DNA of 32,465 nt from NCBI GenBank assembly GCA_905236845.1, contig CAJOQM010000033.1, positions 1-32,465 on the forward strand. Reading direction: 5' to 3'. Shown here piece after piece: positions 25,581-32,465 of this stretch. The position numbers were made by a program, and so were the translations under genes. How positions within the stretch are numbered: position 1 is the first letter of the stretch; each line of letters opens with the position of its first letter. Source of the stretch: an uncultured Lachnospiraceae bacterium (GTDB taxonomy: Bacteria > Bacillota > Clostridia > Lachnospirales > Lachnospiraceae). A model generated the notes under the pieces. It ran no database searches. It saw only the letters and a program-made list of their open reading frames with translations, and was not told where the DNA came from.

Positions 25581-26826
25581 CGTCGCCCTCCGTTTCGATT
25601 TTGTAAATCGGATTAAGCAAAAACCTTCCGTTTTCGCAGCCTAAAAGCTCATTAACTTCTACCAGTCTTCTTACGCCGTCTCTTCCCCTGGACAGATGAA
25701 CCATAATATCTATCCCCGCAGCTATCTGCGATCGGATTGCCTCAACCGGCATGTCTGCCGCCATAAGAATCATAGTTTCAAGCCTTTTCAACATATCCCT
25801 GCACGAATTTGCATGTCCCGTACTCAGACTCCCGTCGTGACCGGAATTCATTGCACTTACCATGTCCAACGCCTCGGCTCCCCGGACCTCGCCTACGATT
25901 ATTCTGTCGGGCCTCATCCTCAAGCTTGTCTTTATAAGATCCCGGATAGTGATGGCATTCTTTCCTTCGGTGTTCTCGTTCCTCGTTTCGAGTCTCACCA
26001 GATTTTTAATACCCTTAAGGTTCAGTTCAGCCGAATCTTCAATGGTAATTATTCTTTCCTGCGGCGGAATATATTTCGAAAGCGCATTCAAAAAAGTTGT
26101 TTTTCCGCTTGATGTACCGCCGCTTATAAATATATTTTCACCGGATTGCACCATCTGCTTCAAAAAAAGAGCAACTTCCTTCGACAGCGTTCCTTTCCCT
26201 ATCAATTCTTCCATGGAAAAGGGATCTTTGGGAAACCTTCTTATGGTGACGATCGGTCCGTTTATGGCAATCGGCGGAAGCACCACGTTTACGCGCGAGC
26301 CGTCGGGAAGCCTGGTGTCCGCAATAGGTCTGGACTGATTCACCACCCTGTTGTTTCCCGACACTATCATCTGGATTACATCCTGCAGTCTTTCAGCAGA
26401 CGAAAAGTGTCTTTCCCAGCGTGACAGGTACCCATTTCTTTCTACATATACGGTATCGGGGCCATTTATCATGACCTCGGAAACTGTCGGATCATCTATA
26501 AGCTCCTGGAGCACATCAAGCTTTCTAAGAGAGTTAAAAACCTCATCGCTTAAGGCGTGCTTTTCGCCCATATCCATTCCTGTATTTCTTCCGTAGGACA
26601 GAACATTCTGATCTACTATCTGTCTTACTTCTTCATCATCAGTCTCCCTTGACAGGTCAATTGATTCAAGCACGCGGCTTCTTATGATATCCCTGATAGT
26701 TTCCCCGTCAAAGGAGGGCTCCTGAGCACGAAAAATATCCTCTTCATGCCGGTTTTCGGCAAACATTTCATATAAACCTTCTCCTTCCCCCAAGGTTCTT
26801 TTTTTCTTTGAAAAAAATCCCTGCAT
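25516..26826 (-). CDS. tadA: Pilus assembly ATPase TadA/CpaF
   Basis: Hexameric cytosolic ATPase that powers Tad pilus assembly, 436 aa. The N-terminal domain (about 40-170) includes LDVLQELIDDPTVSEVMINGPDTVYVERNG. The motor domain has Walker A GGTSSGKTT (Lys242), an Asp box ERIITIEDSAELNL, Walker B-like RMRPDRIIVGEVRGAEALDMVSAMNSGHDGSLSTGHAN with the conserved His box, and an arginine-rich segment near RRFPKDPFSMEEL. The ATG follows the TadZ-like gene stop without a gap; AGGGAGA lies 11 nt upstream. It probably drives both assembly and, as in other Tad systems, retraction, but only assembly is inferred here. Confidence 0.96.
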   Translation of the reverse strand: MQGFFSKKKRTLGEGEGLYEMFAENRHEEDIFRAQEPSFDGETIRDIIRSRVLESIDLSRETDDEEVRQIVDQNVLSYGRNTGMDMGEKHALSDEVFNSLRKLDVLQELIDDPTVSEVMINGPDTVYVERNGYLSRWERHFSSAERLQDVIQMIVSGNNRVVNQSRPIADTRLPDGSRVNVVLPPIAINGPIVTIRRFPKDPFSMEELIGKGTLSKEVALFLKQMVQSGENIFISGGTSSGKTTFLNALSKYIPPQERIITIEDSAELNLKGIKNLVRLETRNENTEGKNAITIRDLIKTSLRMRPDRIIVGEVRGAEALDMVSAMNSGHDGSLSTGHANSCRDMLKRLETMILMAADMPVEAIRSQIAAGIDIMVHLSRGRDGVRRLVEVNELLGCENGRFLLNPIYKIETEGDDAFKSWKKHGEIKNREKLCGI

Positions 26827-27813
26827 TTATAATATTTTCTCCCTTATAAGGTCACCCATATCGCCCCAGAACCAGGACGAAATCAAATCTTCTCCGGCAA
26901 AAAGACCCGGTATTTCCCGTGCAGCTGTCCACTTGATTTTTTCCCCTAAATAATCAAGATTTCTAATCTTTAAATTCTTTTCAAAATGACTTCTCTGGGC
27001 ACTTGCATACGAGCTGGTTCCGCACAGAGATATTATGCTTTCACTTTCCTTCAAAATTCCGTAAAACGCCGGATTTGCTGCCGAAATATCGGCAACTATA
27101 TTCCTGAAACCTGATTTGCTTTTTATATTAACTATAAAATTTATCCACTCTTCTTTTGTAAAACCTGATATATCCACCGGATTCATAAATGGCGGAAGAT
27201 ATTGCAGTTGTTGTTCCCTATAGACCATACTTTGCAATAGCGGACCGAAAGACGTATTCTTTCGTCCTGTGAGAAATATCAGATCAGAAAGATCCCTTGA
27301 ATATTCCTCACGAAATATTTTCAAAAAGCCTGCATTTTCCCGAAAATTAACATATAGTGTATTCCCTTCTTCACCAAGACAAACAGAAAGAGTAACTGCA
27401 ACCGGTGTCTGTATGTCTGTCTGACCGGGACTGTAGACGCTTATCAACCGGGATGCAGCCTCATCGTCTTTTTTTAAAGCACCTCCTCCCGGATCGTAAA
27501 GCTCCATCACCTGACGTATCAAATCGTCTGCAGGCTGATATTTTTTTAAAACAGGATAATCGCCGTAATCATCTGCTGCGGTATCGGAAAGCCATATGAC
27601 TTCCGGCGGTTTAACAATATTCATATCCCGCTTTATCCTTGTCCCCAAAAGCAGGATATCGGGTGGCTTTTCCCTGCAGCAGTTTAAAAGCTCATCCTCT
27701 TGGCAAAAGCCGGCTACGTCGGCTCCGACGCTTTTATTGTCACTTATAAAATTTGTCAGAGCCTTAACGTAGTCGACCGCTTCGTCGTAAACGGCTATAC
27801 ATATCTTTCTCAT
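26827..27813 (-). CDS. TadZ/CpaE-like protein with degenerate P-loop
   Basis: Predicted pilus localisation factor of 328 aa. An N-terminal receiver-like domain (about 1-110) lacks a clear phospho-acceptor set. The C-terminal half resembles the MinD/ParA-type domain of CpaE: RLISVYSPGQTDIQTPVAVTLSVCLGEEGNTLYVNF occupies the place of the Walker A region, but the usual GGxGKT reads SPGQTDIQTP (about 128-137), so ATP binding is doubtful. Later GFRNIVADISAANPAFYGIL corresponds to the family switch strand. The ATG at 27813 has GAGAGGATGG upstream; longer readings add basic and Cys-rich residues that run back into the preceding peptidase gene. It sits between that gene and tadA, the usual place for TadZ. 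Confidence 0.78.
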   Translation of the reverse strand: MRKICIAVYDEAVDYVKALTNFISDNKSVGADVAGFCQEDELLNCCREKPPDILLLGTRIKRDMNIVKPPEVIWLSDTAADDYGDYPVLKKYQPADDLIRQVMELYDPGGGALKKDDEAASRLISVYSPGQTDIQTPVAVTLSVCLGEEGNTLYVNFRENAGFLKIFREEYSRDLSDLIFLTGRKNTSFGPLLQSMVYREQQLQYLPPFMNPVDISGFTKEEWINFIVNIKSKSGFRNIVADISAANPAFYGILKESESIISLCGTSSYASAQRSHFEKNLKIRNLDYLGEKIKWTAAREIPGLFAGEDLISSWFWGDMGDLIREKIL

Positions 27814-27841
27814 ATTACCATCCTCTCCGGGCAATCCGCCT

Positions 27842-28276
27842 CTACTCAAACACCATAAGACATAAGCAGGATATAAACACCGGCACCGCAAAGGGTATCT
27901 TGGTGTATCCCTTGCCCTTTTCAATTTTTTTGCCGCCGAATGCGACACTGACGACTCCATACAAAGCAGTCATTAGAAAAGACAGCCACAGGATTAATGC
28001 CGCAGGGCAAATTCCCGTAAAACAGCTGACCATGGATATTAGCTTGATATCTCCCGCTCCGAGGATATGAGCGGAAAACAACAGAAAAAGAACGAGAACC
28101 GGCAGGATAAGATCCGTGAAGAACTGCATCATCTCCGTGCACCCTCCAGCGGTAATTCTCATGACAAATGCCAAAAGAATTCCGGAAAGGACAAGCCGGT
28201 TATCGATCTTCCGGTTCCTTACATCCATTATGGCGCCTGCCAAAAGGAAAGGAACAACGAAAACAAATCGATACAA
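27842..28276 (-). CDS. Prepilin peptidase (A24 family), first copy; TTG start
   Basis: First gene of the Tad locus, a membrane aspartyl protease of 144 aa. Catalytic aspartates are Asp18 in AGAIMDVRNRKIDN and Asp76 in HILGAGDIKL (GxGD). It has several transmembrane segments and no methyltransferase domain, like TadV/CpaA. No ATG fits: the best start is TTG at 28276, with AAGGAGG at 28288-28294 and an 11-nt spacer; the next Met (17) lies beside the catalytic Asp and would remove the first helix. The TTG may lower expression. Another A24 peptidase occurs at 20193-20642, so the two may serve different substrates. Confidence 0.88.
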   Translation of the reverse strand: MYRFVFVVPFLLAGAIMDVRNRKIDNRLVLSGILLAFVMRITAGGCTEMMQFFTDLILPVLVLFLLFSAHILGAGDIKLISMVSCFTGICPAALILWLSFLMTALYGVVSVAFGGKKIEKGKGYTKIPFAVPVFISCLCLMVFE

Positions 28277-28309
28277 TCTGTATAAAGCCTCCTTCGTATT
28301 ATCTTGCTA

Positions 28310-28371
28310 AACTTATACGACGAAGCTTGCCTGTCAACGACATAATGCCACATAAATTTTCAAAAGGTCAA
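28310..28371 (-). promoter_or_regulatory. Candidate SigA promoter region for the Tad locus
   Basis: Two possible minus-strand elements. One is TTGACC (28366-28371), 18 nt, CATTAT (28342-28347). The other is a perfect TTGACA (28332-28337) with a poor -10: TATAAG at 14 nt spacing or TAAGTT at 16 nt. Neither is ideal, so the actual start point is uncertain. Confidence 0.4.
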
Positions 28372-28435
28372 CAGGTTATTTTTTATTTTGTTCAGTTTGT
28401 GAAATTTAACCAATTTCTTTTTTGTCTACAAGCGT

Positions 28436-28464
28436 AAAAAATCCCGAGGACTATATTCCTCGGG
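28436..28464 (-). terminator. Intrinsic terminator after the flagellin-fliS unit
   Basis: Perfect 8-bp stem CCCGAGGA (28443-28450) / TCCTCGGG (28457-28464) with a 6-nt loop. On the minus strand it is followed by ATTTTTT, a good U-tract. It lies 127 nt after the fliS stop and separates motility genes from the Tad locus. Confidence 0.88.
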
Positions 28465-28590
28465 CATAAATTTCACAAAAAGATTTTAAAAATAAATAAT
28501 ATTTCTTTAATATGGGGTTCATTTTTTGGACCGAAATTAATCAGATTTCTTTTAGAATTATATTTACATAATTTTCCCCAAAAATTATTT

Positions 28591-29061
28591 TCACACCAAA
28601 AATCCCCTTCCTCCGGCAGTTGTATCCGTCGTCTCTACCAGGGTGCCTTTTCCGTAGGTAAGACCCGCATAAACCTGCTCCGTATTTTGCATCATAGCTC
28701 CGGAATCATCTTCTTTTGCCACCTTCTCAAAGGTTTCCTTCAAAGCATTAATCATTTTCCGGATGCGGGGAATATCTGCTGTATCTTTCCTGATAATGAC
28801 TTTCTCAAGCGCTCTGCTGATAAAATCATATATCTCAAAAAGTCCTTCGGATATCTCATATTGCATATCAAGTATATCCGTCAATTCATAGGATATACGC
28901 TGTGCGTTTCTTACGGCGGTTTTCATGGTCTCATAGTCGTCTTTATTGGCCTGTGCTTCGGCCAGATACGTATCCATAACTTCATAAAGAATGACTATTA
29001 TCCCGCTCCTGTTGCTTTGGGTTATACGTAATGCAAAATCCTGTTTTTGTTTGTCGGTCAT
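28591..29061 (-). CDS. fliS: FliS-like flagellin export chaperone
   Basis: Cytosolic chaperone of 156 aa that binds newly made flagellin, keeps it unpolymerised and aids export. It is mostly helical, with the family features IVILYEVMDTYLAEAQ near the start, then AQRISYELTDILDMQYEISEGLFEIYDFISRALEKVII, matching the FliS four-helix bundle. The usual length is 120-135 residues; the excess is a C-terminal tail (AGLTYGKGTLVETTDTTAGGRGFLV) with Gly and Thr. It lies 76 nt after flagellin and precedes a terminator, the common flagellin-fliS arrangement. The divergent sequence leaves some doubt, but the context supports the call. Confidence 0.85.
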   Translation of the reverse strand: MTDKQKQDFALRITQSNRSGIIVILYEVMDTYLAEAQANKDDYETMKTAVRNAQRISYELTDILDMQYEISEGLFEIYDFISRALEKVIIRKDTADIPRIRKMINALKETFEKVAKEDDSGAMMQNTEQVYAGLTYGKGTLVETTDTTAGGRGFLV

Positions 29062-29106
29062 AAGATTTTCTCTCTTTCTGCGCCGATGGGGCTATGGCTT
29101 GCTCTC

Positions 29107-29121
29107 GTAAACTGCGTTTAC
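29107..29121 (-). other. Short hairpin in the flagellin-fliS gap
   Basis: GTAAAC (29107-29112) / GTTTAC (29116-29121) with a 3-nt loop, between the flagellin stop and fliS. No U-tract follows, so it is more likely an mRNA-stabilising or processing element than a terminator. The gap otherwise holds only a weak purine-rich ribosome binding site for fliS. Confidence 0.35.
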
Positions 29122-29137
29122 CCGGCTACGACCTTTC

Positions 29138-30556
29138 TTAACGCAACATCTGAAGCGCCTGGTCGGGAAGCTCATTTGCCTGCGCAAGCACGGAAGTACC
29201 CGCCTGTACCAGTATTTGCATATTCGTAAATGTAGTCATTTCTTCTGCCATATCAACATCCATAATTCTGGAATATGCGCTGGTCATGGTCTCCTGTGTC
29301 GTATCAAGATTTGTCTTTGTGTGCTCCAGTCTGTTTTCTGCAGCACCTATAGTAGAGCGAACGGAATTTACATGAGCTATGGCTGTATCAAGAAGTGTGA
29401 TAGCATAGCCAGCTCCCTGGCTGTTTTGTACGTTTATCTCATCTATTCCCAATACATGTGCGCTCATTTCCGGTATGTCTACGGTTATGGACTGATTCTC
29501 GCTGGCTCCTATCTGCAGGTAAAGGGCGCCCATATCCGTGGCATTTACCGTGACATCGCCGATGCTCTCAGCCTCTACTATCATCTCAAATCCATTCTCG
29601 CCGTGGATGGTAACTCTCTGACCGTTTGTAACATATGACTCCATTCCGGTAAATGACGACGTTGAATCCAGCGAAATCACCACATCCGTTCCCGTAGTCG
29701 TATAGGAATACTCATTTGACGCTGTCAATGTATCCTGCAATCCCAGGAATGTAGCCACGGACGCAGTCGAAGCCGAGATTTCAAGGGAAAGGGAATCCCC
29801 GTATACACAGGATTTAAATTCCAGACTGGAAGAGCCAAGGGTAAATGTGGACTCCGAAGACGTTACTTCCACACCTGCATATTCGCAGCCTTCCTTCAAT
29901 GCATCCCATACATCCGAAGATGACATGCCTGACGTAAATGCTATTGATATTCCGTTAATGGTAAGGGTACCTTCGGGGACAGATGAAGTCGTATTATTTG
30001 TGCCGGTCACGGTTCCCCGGGATGCCGCTGCCTGCACAGTAAACACATACTCGCCCGCCGTTACGTTCTTTGTATCAATCACAGTGACGGAATTAGGATA
30101 AGTCGTATTGCTGGTAGTTGCGTAAGCTCTCGTATTAAGGGTTCCGTCAAAGAGAGAAAGTGTGTTGAACTCGGTATCTTTTGAAATGCGGTCTACCTCT
30201 TCTATAAGCTCATCCATCTCAAGCTGGATGTTTGCTCTGTCCGCAGGAGTCTGGGTATCGTTTGCAGCCTCTACCGAAAGCTCCCGCATACGCTGAAGCA
30301 TGGATGTAAGCTCGCCCAAAGCGCCATCAGCTGTCTCCAGCACGGAAGTACCGTTCTGGGAATTTTTCTCGGCCTGCTCAAGGGCGCGAATCTGGCTGCG
30401 CATCTTGATGCCGATGGCCATACCCGTAGGGTCGTCCTCTGCTCTGTTTACCTTTAATCCTGAGGAAAGACGCTCTGTAGATGATGAGAGTCTTGCTTCG
30501 TTGAAAAGAAGATGATCGTTTGAGATCATTGCGGAAATATTATAATTAATTTTCAT
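29138..30556 (-). CDS. hag: Flagellin
   Basis: Structural subunit of the flagellar filament, 472 aa. The conserved N-terminal D0/D1 region (1-140) contains RLSSGLKVNRAEDDPTGMAI and RMRELSVEAANDT. The conserved C-terminal D1/D0 region (about 375-472) contains SAYSRIMDVDMAEEMT and ends in LPDQALQMLR. The variable Ser/Thr-rich middle forms the surface-exposed part of the filament. Unusually for a flagellin, the middle has two cysteines (Cys224 and Cys250). AAAGGATT lies 9 nt before the ATG. Transcription is expected from the SigD-type promoter at 30653-30678, and fliS follows on the same transcript. The symbol hag follows Bacillus usage; fliC is equivalent. Confidence 0.97.
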   Translation of the reverse strand: MKINYNISAMISNDHLLFNEARLSSSTERLSSGLKVNRAEDDPTGMAIGIKMRSQIRALEQAEKNSQNGTSVLETADGALGELTSMLQRMRELSVEAANDTQTPADRANIQLEMDELIEEVDRISKDTEFNTLSLFDGTLNTRAYATTSNTTYPNSVTVIDTKNVTAGEYVFTVQAAASRGTVTGTNNTTSSVPEGTLTINGISIAFTSGMSSSDVWDALKEGCEYAGVEVTSSESTFTLGSSSLEFKSCVYGDSLSLEISASTASVATFLGLQDTLTASNEYSYTTTGTDVVISLDSTSSFTGMESYVTNGQRVTIHGENGFEMIVEAESIGDVTVNATDMGALYLQIGASENQSITVDIPEMSAHVLGIDEINVQNSQGAGYAITLLDTAIAHVNSVRSTIGAAENRLEHTKTNLDTTQETMTSAYSRIMDVDMAEEMTTFTNMQILVQAGTSVLAQANELPDQALQMLR

Positions 30557-30622
30557 GGCACGGAATCCTTTCTGTGATTACATACTCTGTCAACGGACCT
30601 CCGTGTCCATAAAACTGCGTTC

Positions 30623-30640
30623 GTCATAATCCTTTATGAC
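30623..30640 (-). other. Hairpin in the flagellin 5' leader
   Basis: GTCATAA (30623-30629) / TTATGAC (30634-30640), 7-bp perfect stem with a 4-nt loop, near the 5' end of the predicted leader of about 90 nt. Such 5' stems often stabilise mRNA; a role here is inference. Confidence 0.45.
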
Positions 30641-30652
30641 TTGCTGATTTTA

Positions 30653-30678
30653 ATATCGGACAATTCGCTTTTTTCTTA
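30653..30678 (-). promoter_or_regulatory. SigD (sigma-28) promoter for flagellin
   Basis: Minus strand: TAAG (30675-30678), 14-nt spacer, TCCGATAT (30653-30660). The consensus is TAAA, 14-16 nt, GCCGATAT, so there is one mismatch in each box. This is the expected class for a late flagellar gene. Part of a long inverted repeat (30661-30707) overlaps the spacer and -35. Confidence 0.82.
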
Positions 30679-30707
30679 ACACCTGACGGCTGAAAATAAG
30701 CGAATTG
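30661..30707. repeat. Long inverted repeat overlapping the flagellin promoter
   Basis: Arms CAATTCGCTT (30661-30670) and AAGCGAATTG (30698-30707) pair perfectly. Pairing continues inward as TTTTC / GAAAA with one bulged base, giving about 15 bp and a 16-nt loop. It lies 22 nt downstream of the preceding minus-strand gene and abuts the SigD -10. TTTTT follows only on the plus side. Confidence 0.7.
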
Positions 30708-30728
30708 CCCGGTTTTTCTGCCAATATA

Positions 30729-32465
30729 TTACTGCGAAATCCGCATGACTGTGCTCAAAAATGCCTTTGACATGCCGTAAAGCACGGAAGTCTGGGATTC
30801 GTATTTTTCTGTGGTTTCGGCGGCGGTGCCCTGGCGAATCATGCTGTGAGTAACATCCCTCATTTGGAATGCAGTAAGAGACATGTTCTCCTGGAGCGCA
30901 AAATTAAGAGAAATCGCCTTATCTCTCACAGCCTCGATAGCAGAAATTGCCTGCTCAAATGCCTCCTGCCCCTCCATAAGGAAATCAAGACCCTGCTGTG
31001 TATCCGCAAGGATAAGTCCCTCTATCCTGTCGGAAAGATCGTTAAGCTCGGCCGCCACCTTGCCTATCGCATCATTTTCAAAGACAATATTTGCCCTGCC
31101 CTTATTCTCATCGCTGCGAACTATCTGCAGATGCACGGTACCATCCTGCCCCTCTACATTTACCGGAATCGCATATTGCTCATTACGAGCCATGCGGGCA
31201 GTAAGCTGAAGCTCGGTTCGCATAAGCTTAAGGTTTATAAGATCGTTTTCGGCGAGAGTGCTGTCAGGAGGAAGGGCGCTGCGTGCGGCGTTTTCCGCAG
31301 CCTCCGCCAGAGTCTGCTGAGCACGAGCCATCTCTTCGGGAGCCTTTGCGCTTTCGGAAAGCTTCTCCAAAATCTGTGCCTTCGCCTCATCCAAAGTCAT
31401 TTCACCATCATCGGAGCCCGAAGCTTCACGCTCCACCTGCGGACGCATTCCGACGCTTCCGAAAACACCGTTCCTGTTGCCCAGCATATTGCGTCCCGCA
31501 ATCATACTGTAATAAGTAACAGGCTCATCATTTGCCTGAAGAAGGCTTATAATATCGCTATCGGATATAACGGCTGCTCCCTCTCCGTCACCGGAAAGAA
31601 CATCCTGAAGCCTTTCATACTGCCTTTCGGAATAATTCTCCTCCAGGGCGGCATCCTCGCCTATGCTTCGCATCCGTTCTGTCACCTGCTCCATAGTCAT
31701 ATCCGGCAGATTCTGTGTTGAAAGATCCGCCATTCGCTCCGGTCCTGCCAGCTCCTTTGCTTCTGTCGCCTGCTGCCTTATACGGGCAGCTTCGTTTGCG
31801 GCATATTCTTCAAGTGTATTGCCCGCATAGGCCGCCGTAATCTGCTCAAGGATTCCCGCTCCGCTAAAGCTAATCTCTTCAAGAGAGCCGAAGGAATCAT
31901 CCACGTTGAAATCAAGCTTGCCTGAGGCTTTGCTGTTTTTAATAGCAGTAAGGAGATTTCGCATGGTAAGGGGCGCTCCCTGATTTACCAGGCTTCCCAC
32001 TGCCGCACTGTCTGTCTTTTCTATCTGGTTAAACAGCCTGTAAATGCCGATGTATGAGGCGCGCTCTTCTTCTGTTATGGCGCTCTTTTGATCCAGCTTC
32101 CAAAGGAATTTGGCCATGGACTCGGTGTCATCCTCATCCCTTTCATTACGAATGCGGTCAATCTCATCGCTAAGGTCGGATATAGCCATATCCAGGGGAT
32201 TTACGCCCTCCCGGATCATTTGAAGCACGGTCTGGGGCGTCATGCCGTTTATGACGTTTTGCACCTGTGCATCCGCCTGCTTCATGGTAGTTACGGATTC
32301 ATATGTAATTTCCAGAGAATTATAAGCCAGAATACGGACAGCCCGCTGATTTTCCGTGGTGGGCTCCATGTCGATTTCCTCAAGAAGTTCATCCACATTG
32401 GAAAATGCCTTGCTTATGCTGTCCCCCAGATCACGGCGGGGCGCAGTCCAGAGTGTTTCGTACCT
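30729..32465 (-). CDS. Flagellum-linked hypothetical protein, 5' part beyond the window
   Basis: Partial gene. The frame stays open to the window edge (reading ...WTAPRRDLGDSISKAFSNVDELLEEIDMEPT), so the true start lies outside; a GTG at 32396 is only an internal codon. About 578 residues are visible, with no signal peptide or membrane segment in view. The protein is acidic and mostly helical (long Glu/Ala/Gln-rich stretches), with a more compact C-terminal part (ELQLTARMARNEQYAIPVNVEGQDGTVHLQIVR). I believe it is the DUF6240-type protein found next to Clostridial flagellar genes, from recall only. It lies just upstream of the flagellin promoter. Function unknown; a role in flagellar assembly is suggested by context. 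Confidence 0.65.
   Translation of the reverse strand, partial: RYETLWTAPRRDLGDSISKAFSNVDELLEEIDMEPTTENQRAVRILAYNSLEITYESVTTMKQADAQVQNVINGMTPQTVLQMIREGVNPLDMAISDLSDEIDRIRNERDEDDTESMAKFLWKLDQKSAITEEERASYIGIYRLFNQIEKTDSAAVGSLVNQGAPLTMRNLLTAIKNSKASGKLDFNVDDSFGSLEEISFSGAGILEQITAAYAGNTLEEYAANEAARIRQQATEAKELAGPERMADLSTQNLPDMTMEQVTERMRSIGEDAALEENYSERQYERLQDVLSGDGEGAAVISDSDIISLLQANDEPVTYYSMIAGRNMLGNRNGVFGSVGMRPQVEREASGSDDGEMTLDEAKAQILEKLSESAKAPEEMARAQQTLAEAAENAARSALPPDSTLAENDLINLKLMRTELQLTARMARNEQYAIPVNVEGQDGTVHLQIVRSDENKGRANIVFENDAIGKVAAELNDLSDRIEGLILADTQQGLDFLMEGQEAFEQAISAIEAVRDKAISLNFALQENMSLTAFQMRDVTHSMIRQGTAAETTEKYESQTSVLYGMSKAFLSTVMRISQ

Larger units (their letters stand above)
28277..28590 (-). 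other. Intergenic region between fliS and the Tad locus
   Basis: About 314 nt without a convincing gene, AT-rich. It holds the fliS terminator (28436-28464), a candidate Tad promoter region (28310-28371) and the ribosome binding site of the first Tad gene. A weak AT-only hairpin lies just after fliS (ATAATTTT 28568-28575 / AAAATTAT 28581-28588). Otherwise I see nothing in it. Confidence 0.7.

Noticed and set aside
30557..30601. Possible leader peptide (TTG start after GGAGGT) overlapping the flagellin start
   Set aside because: The TTG is only 3 nt after GGAGGT, too close for good initiation, and the 15-codon product has no recognisable feature.
30729..32396. GTG at 32396 as the start of the last gene
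   Set aside because: The reading frame continues open to the window edge with protein-like sequence and no ribosome binding site precedes the GTG, so the gene is partial.

Overview
The window looks like chromosomal DNA of a motile, monoderm, anaerobic Firmicute, most probably a Lachnospiraceae member close to Butyrivibrio. This is inferred from family content: a DUF6382/DUF5702-type Tad pilus locus, a fliS-linked flagellin with a SigD promoter, a choline-binding-repeat L,D-transpeptidase, strong GGAGG ribosome binding sites and no outer-membrane components. No rRNA, tRNA, IS element, prophage or CRISPR array was seen.

Layout. (a) 1-2284: htpG on the plus strand, ending in a nested hairpin and a bidirectional terminator. 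(b) 2313-8716, minus strand: an RND-family exporter with a long coiled-coil insertion, then a secreted NlpC/P60-like protein with SH3 and LRR modules, then a secreted L,D-transpeptidase with seven cell-wall-binding repeats and its own SigA-type promoter. (c) 8795-12167, plus strand: cytidine deaminase and a large soluble hybrid histidine kinase with two receiver domains. (d) 12219-18950, minus strand: housekeeping and envelope genes in a nearly gapless run (rhomboid protease, murG, flavodoxin-SCP2 fusion, HIT protein, glycosyltransferase, pgi, PfkB-family kinase). (e) 18905-28276, minus strand, directly upstream of (d) and overlapping it: a complete Tad-type pilus locus (prepilin peptidase, TadZ/CpaE-like protein, TadA ATPase, TadB and TadC, Flp-like pilin, DUF5702 protein, two TadE-like pseudopilins, a second prepilin peptidase, DUF6382 protein). 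(f) 28591-32465, minus strand: fliS, flagellin and the 3' part of a flagellum-linked protein cut by the window edge.

How the genes fit together. The Tad locus has an ATPase, two membrane platform proteins, a pilin, pseudopilins and two candidate processing enzymes. Many junctions are ATGA or TGATG overlaps, so the genes are probably translated together, and there is no obvious break before rhomboid and murG. The flagellin-fliS unit is driven by a SigD-like promoter and ends in an intrinsic terminator at 28436-28464, which separates motility from the pilus operon. The secreted enzymes at 2313-4763 act on or bind the cell wall.

The best candidates for unusual biology are in the Tad locus: a pseudopilin with a duplicated HX4C/CX2C metal-binding-like module, a TadZ homologue with a degenerate P-loop, a TadC with a large extracytoplasmic domain, a DUF6382 protein without the usual FHA domain, and a linked rhomboid protease. 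Outside it are the coiled-coil insertion in the RND exporter and a degenerate tandem repeat that appears to have grown from the 3' end of pgi.
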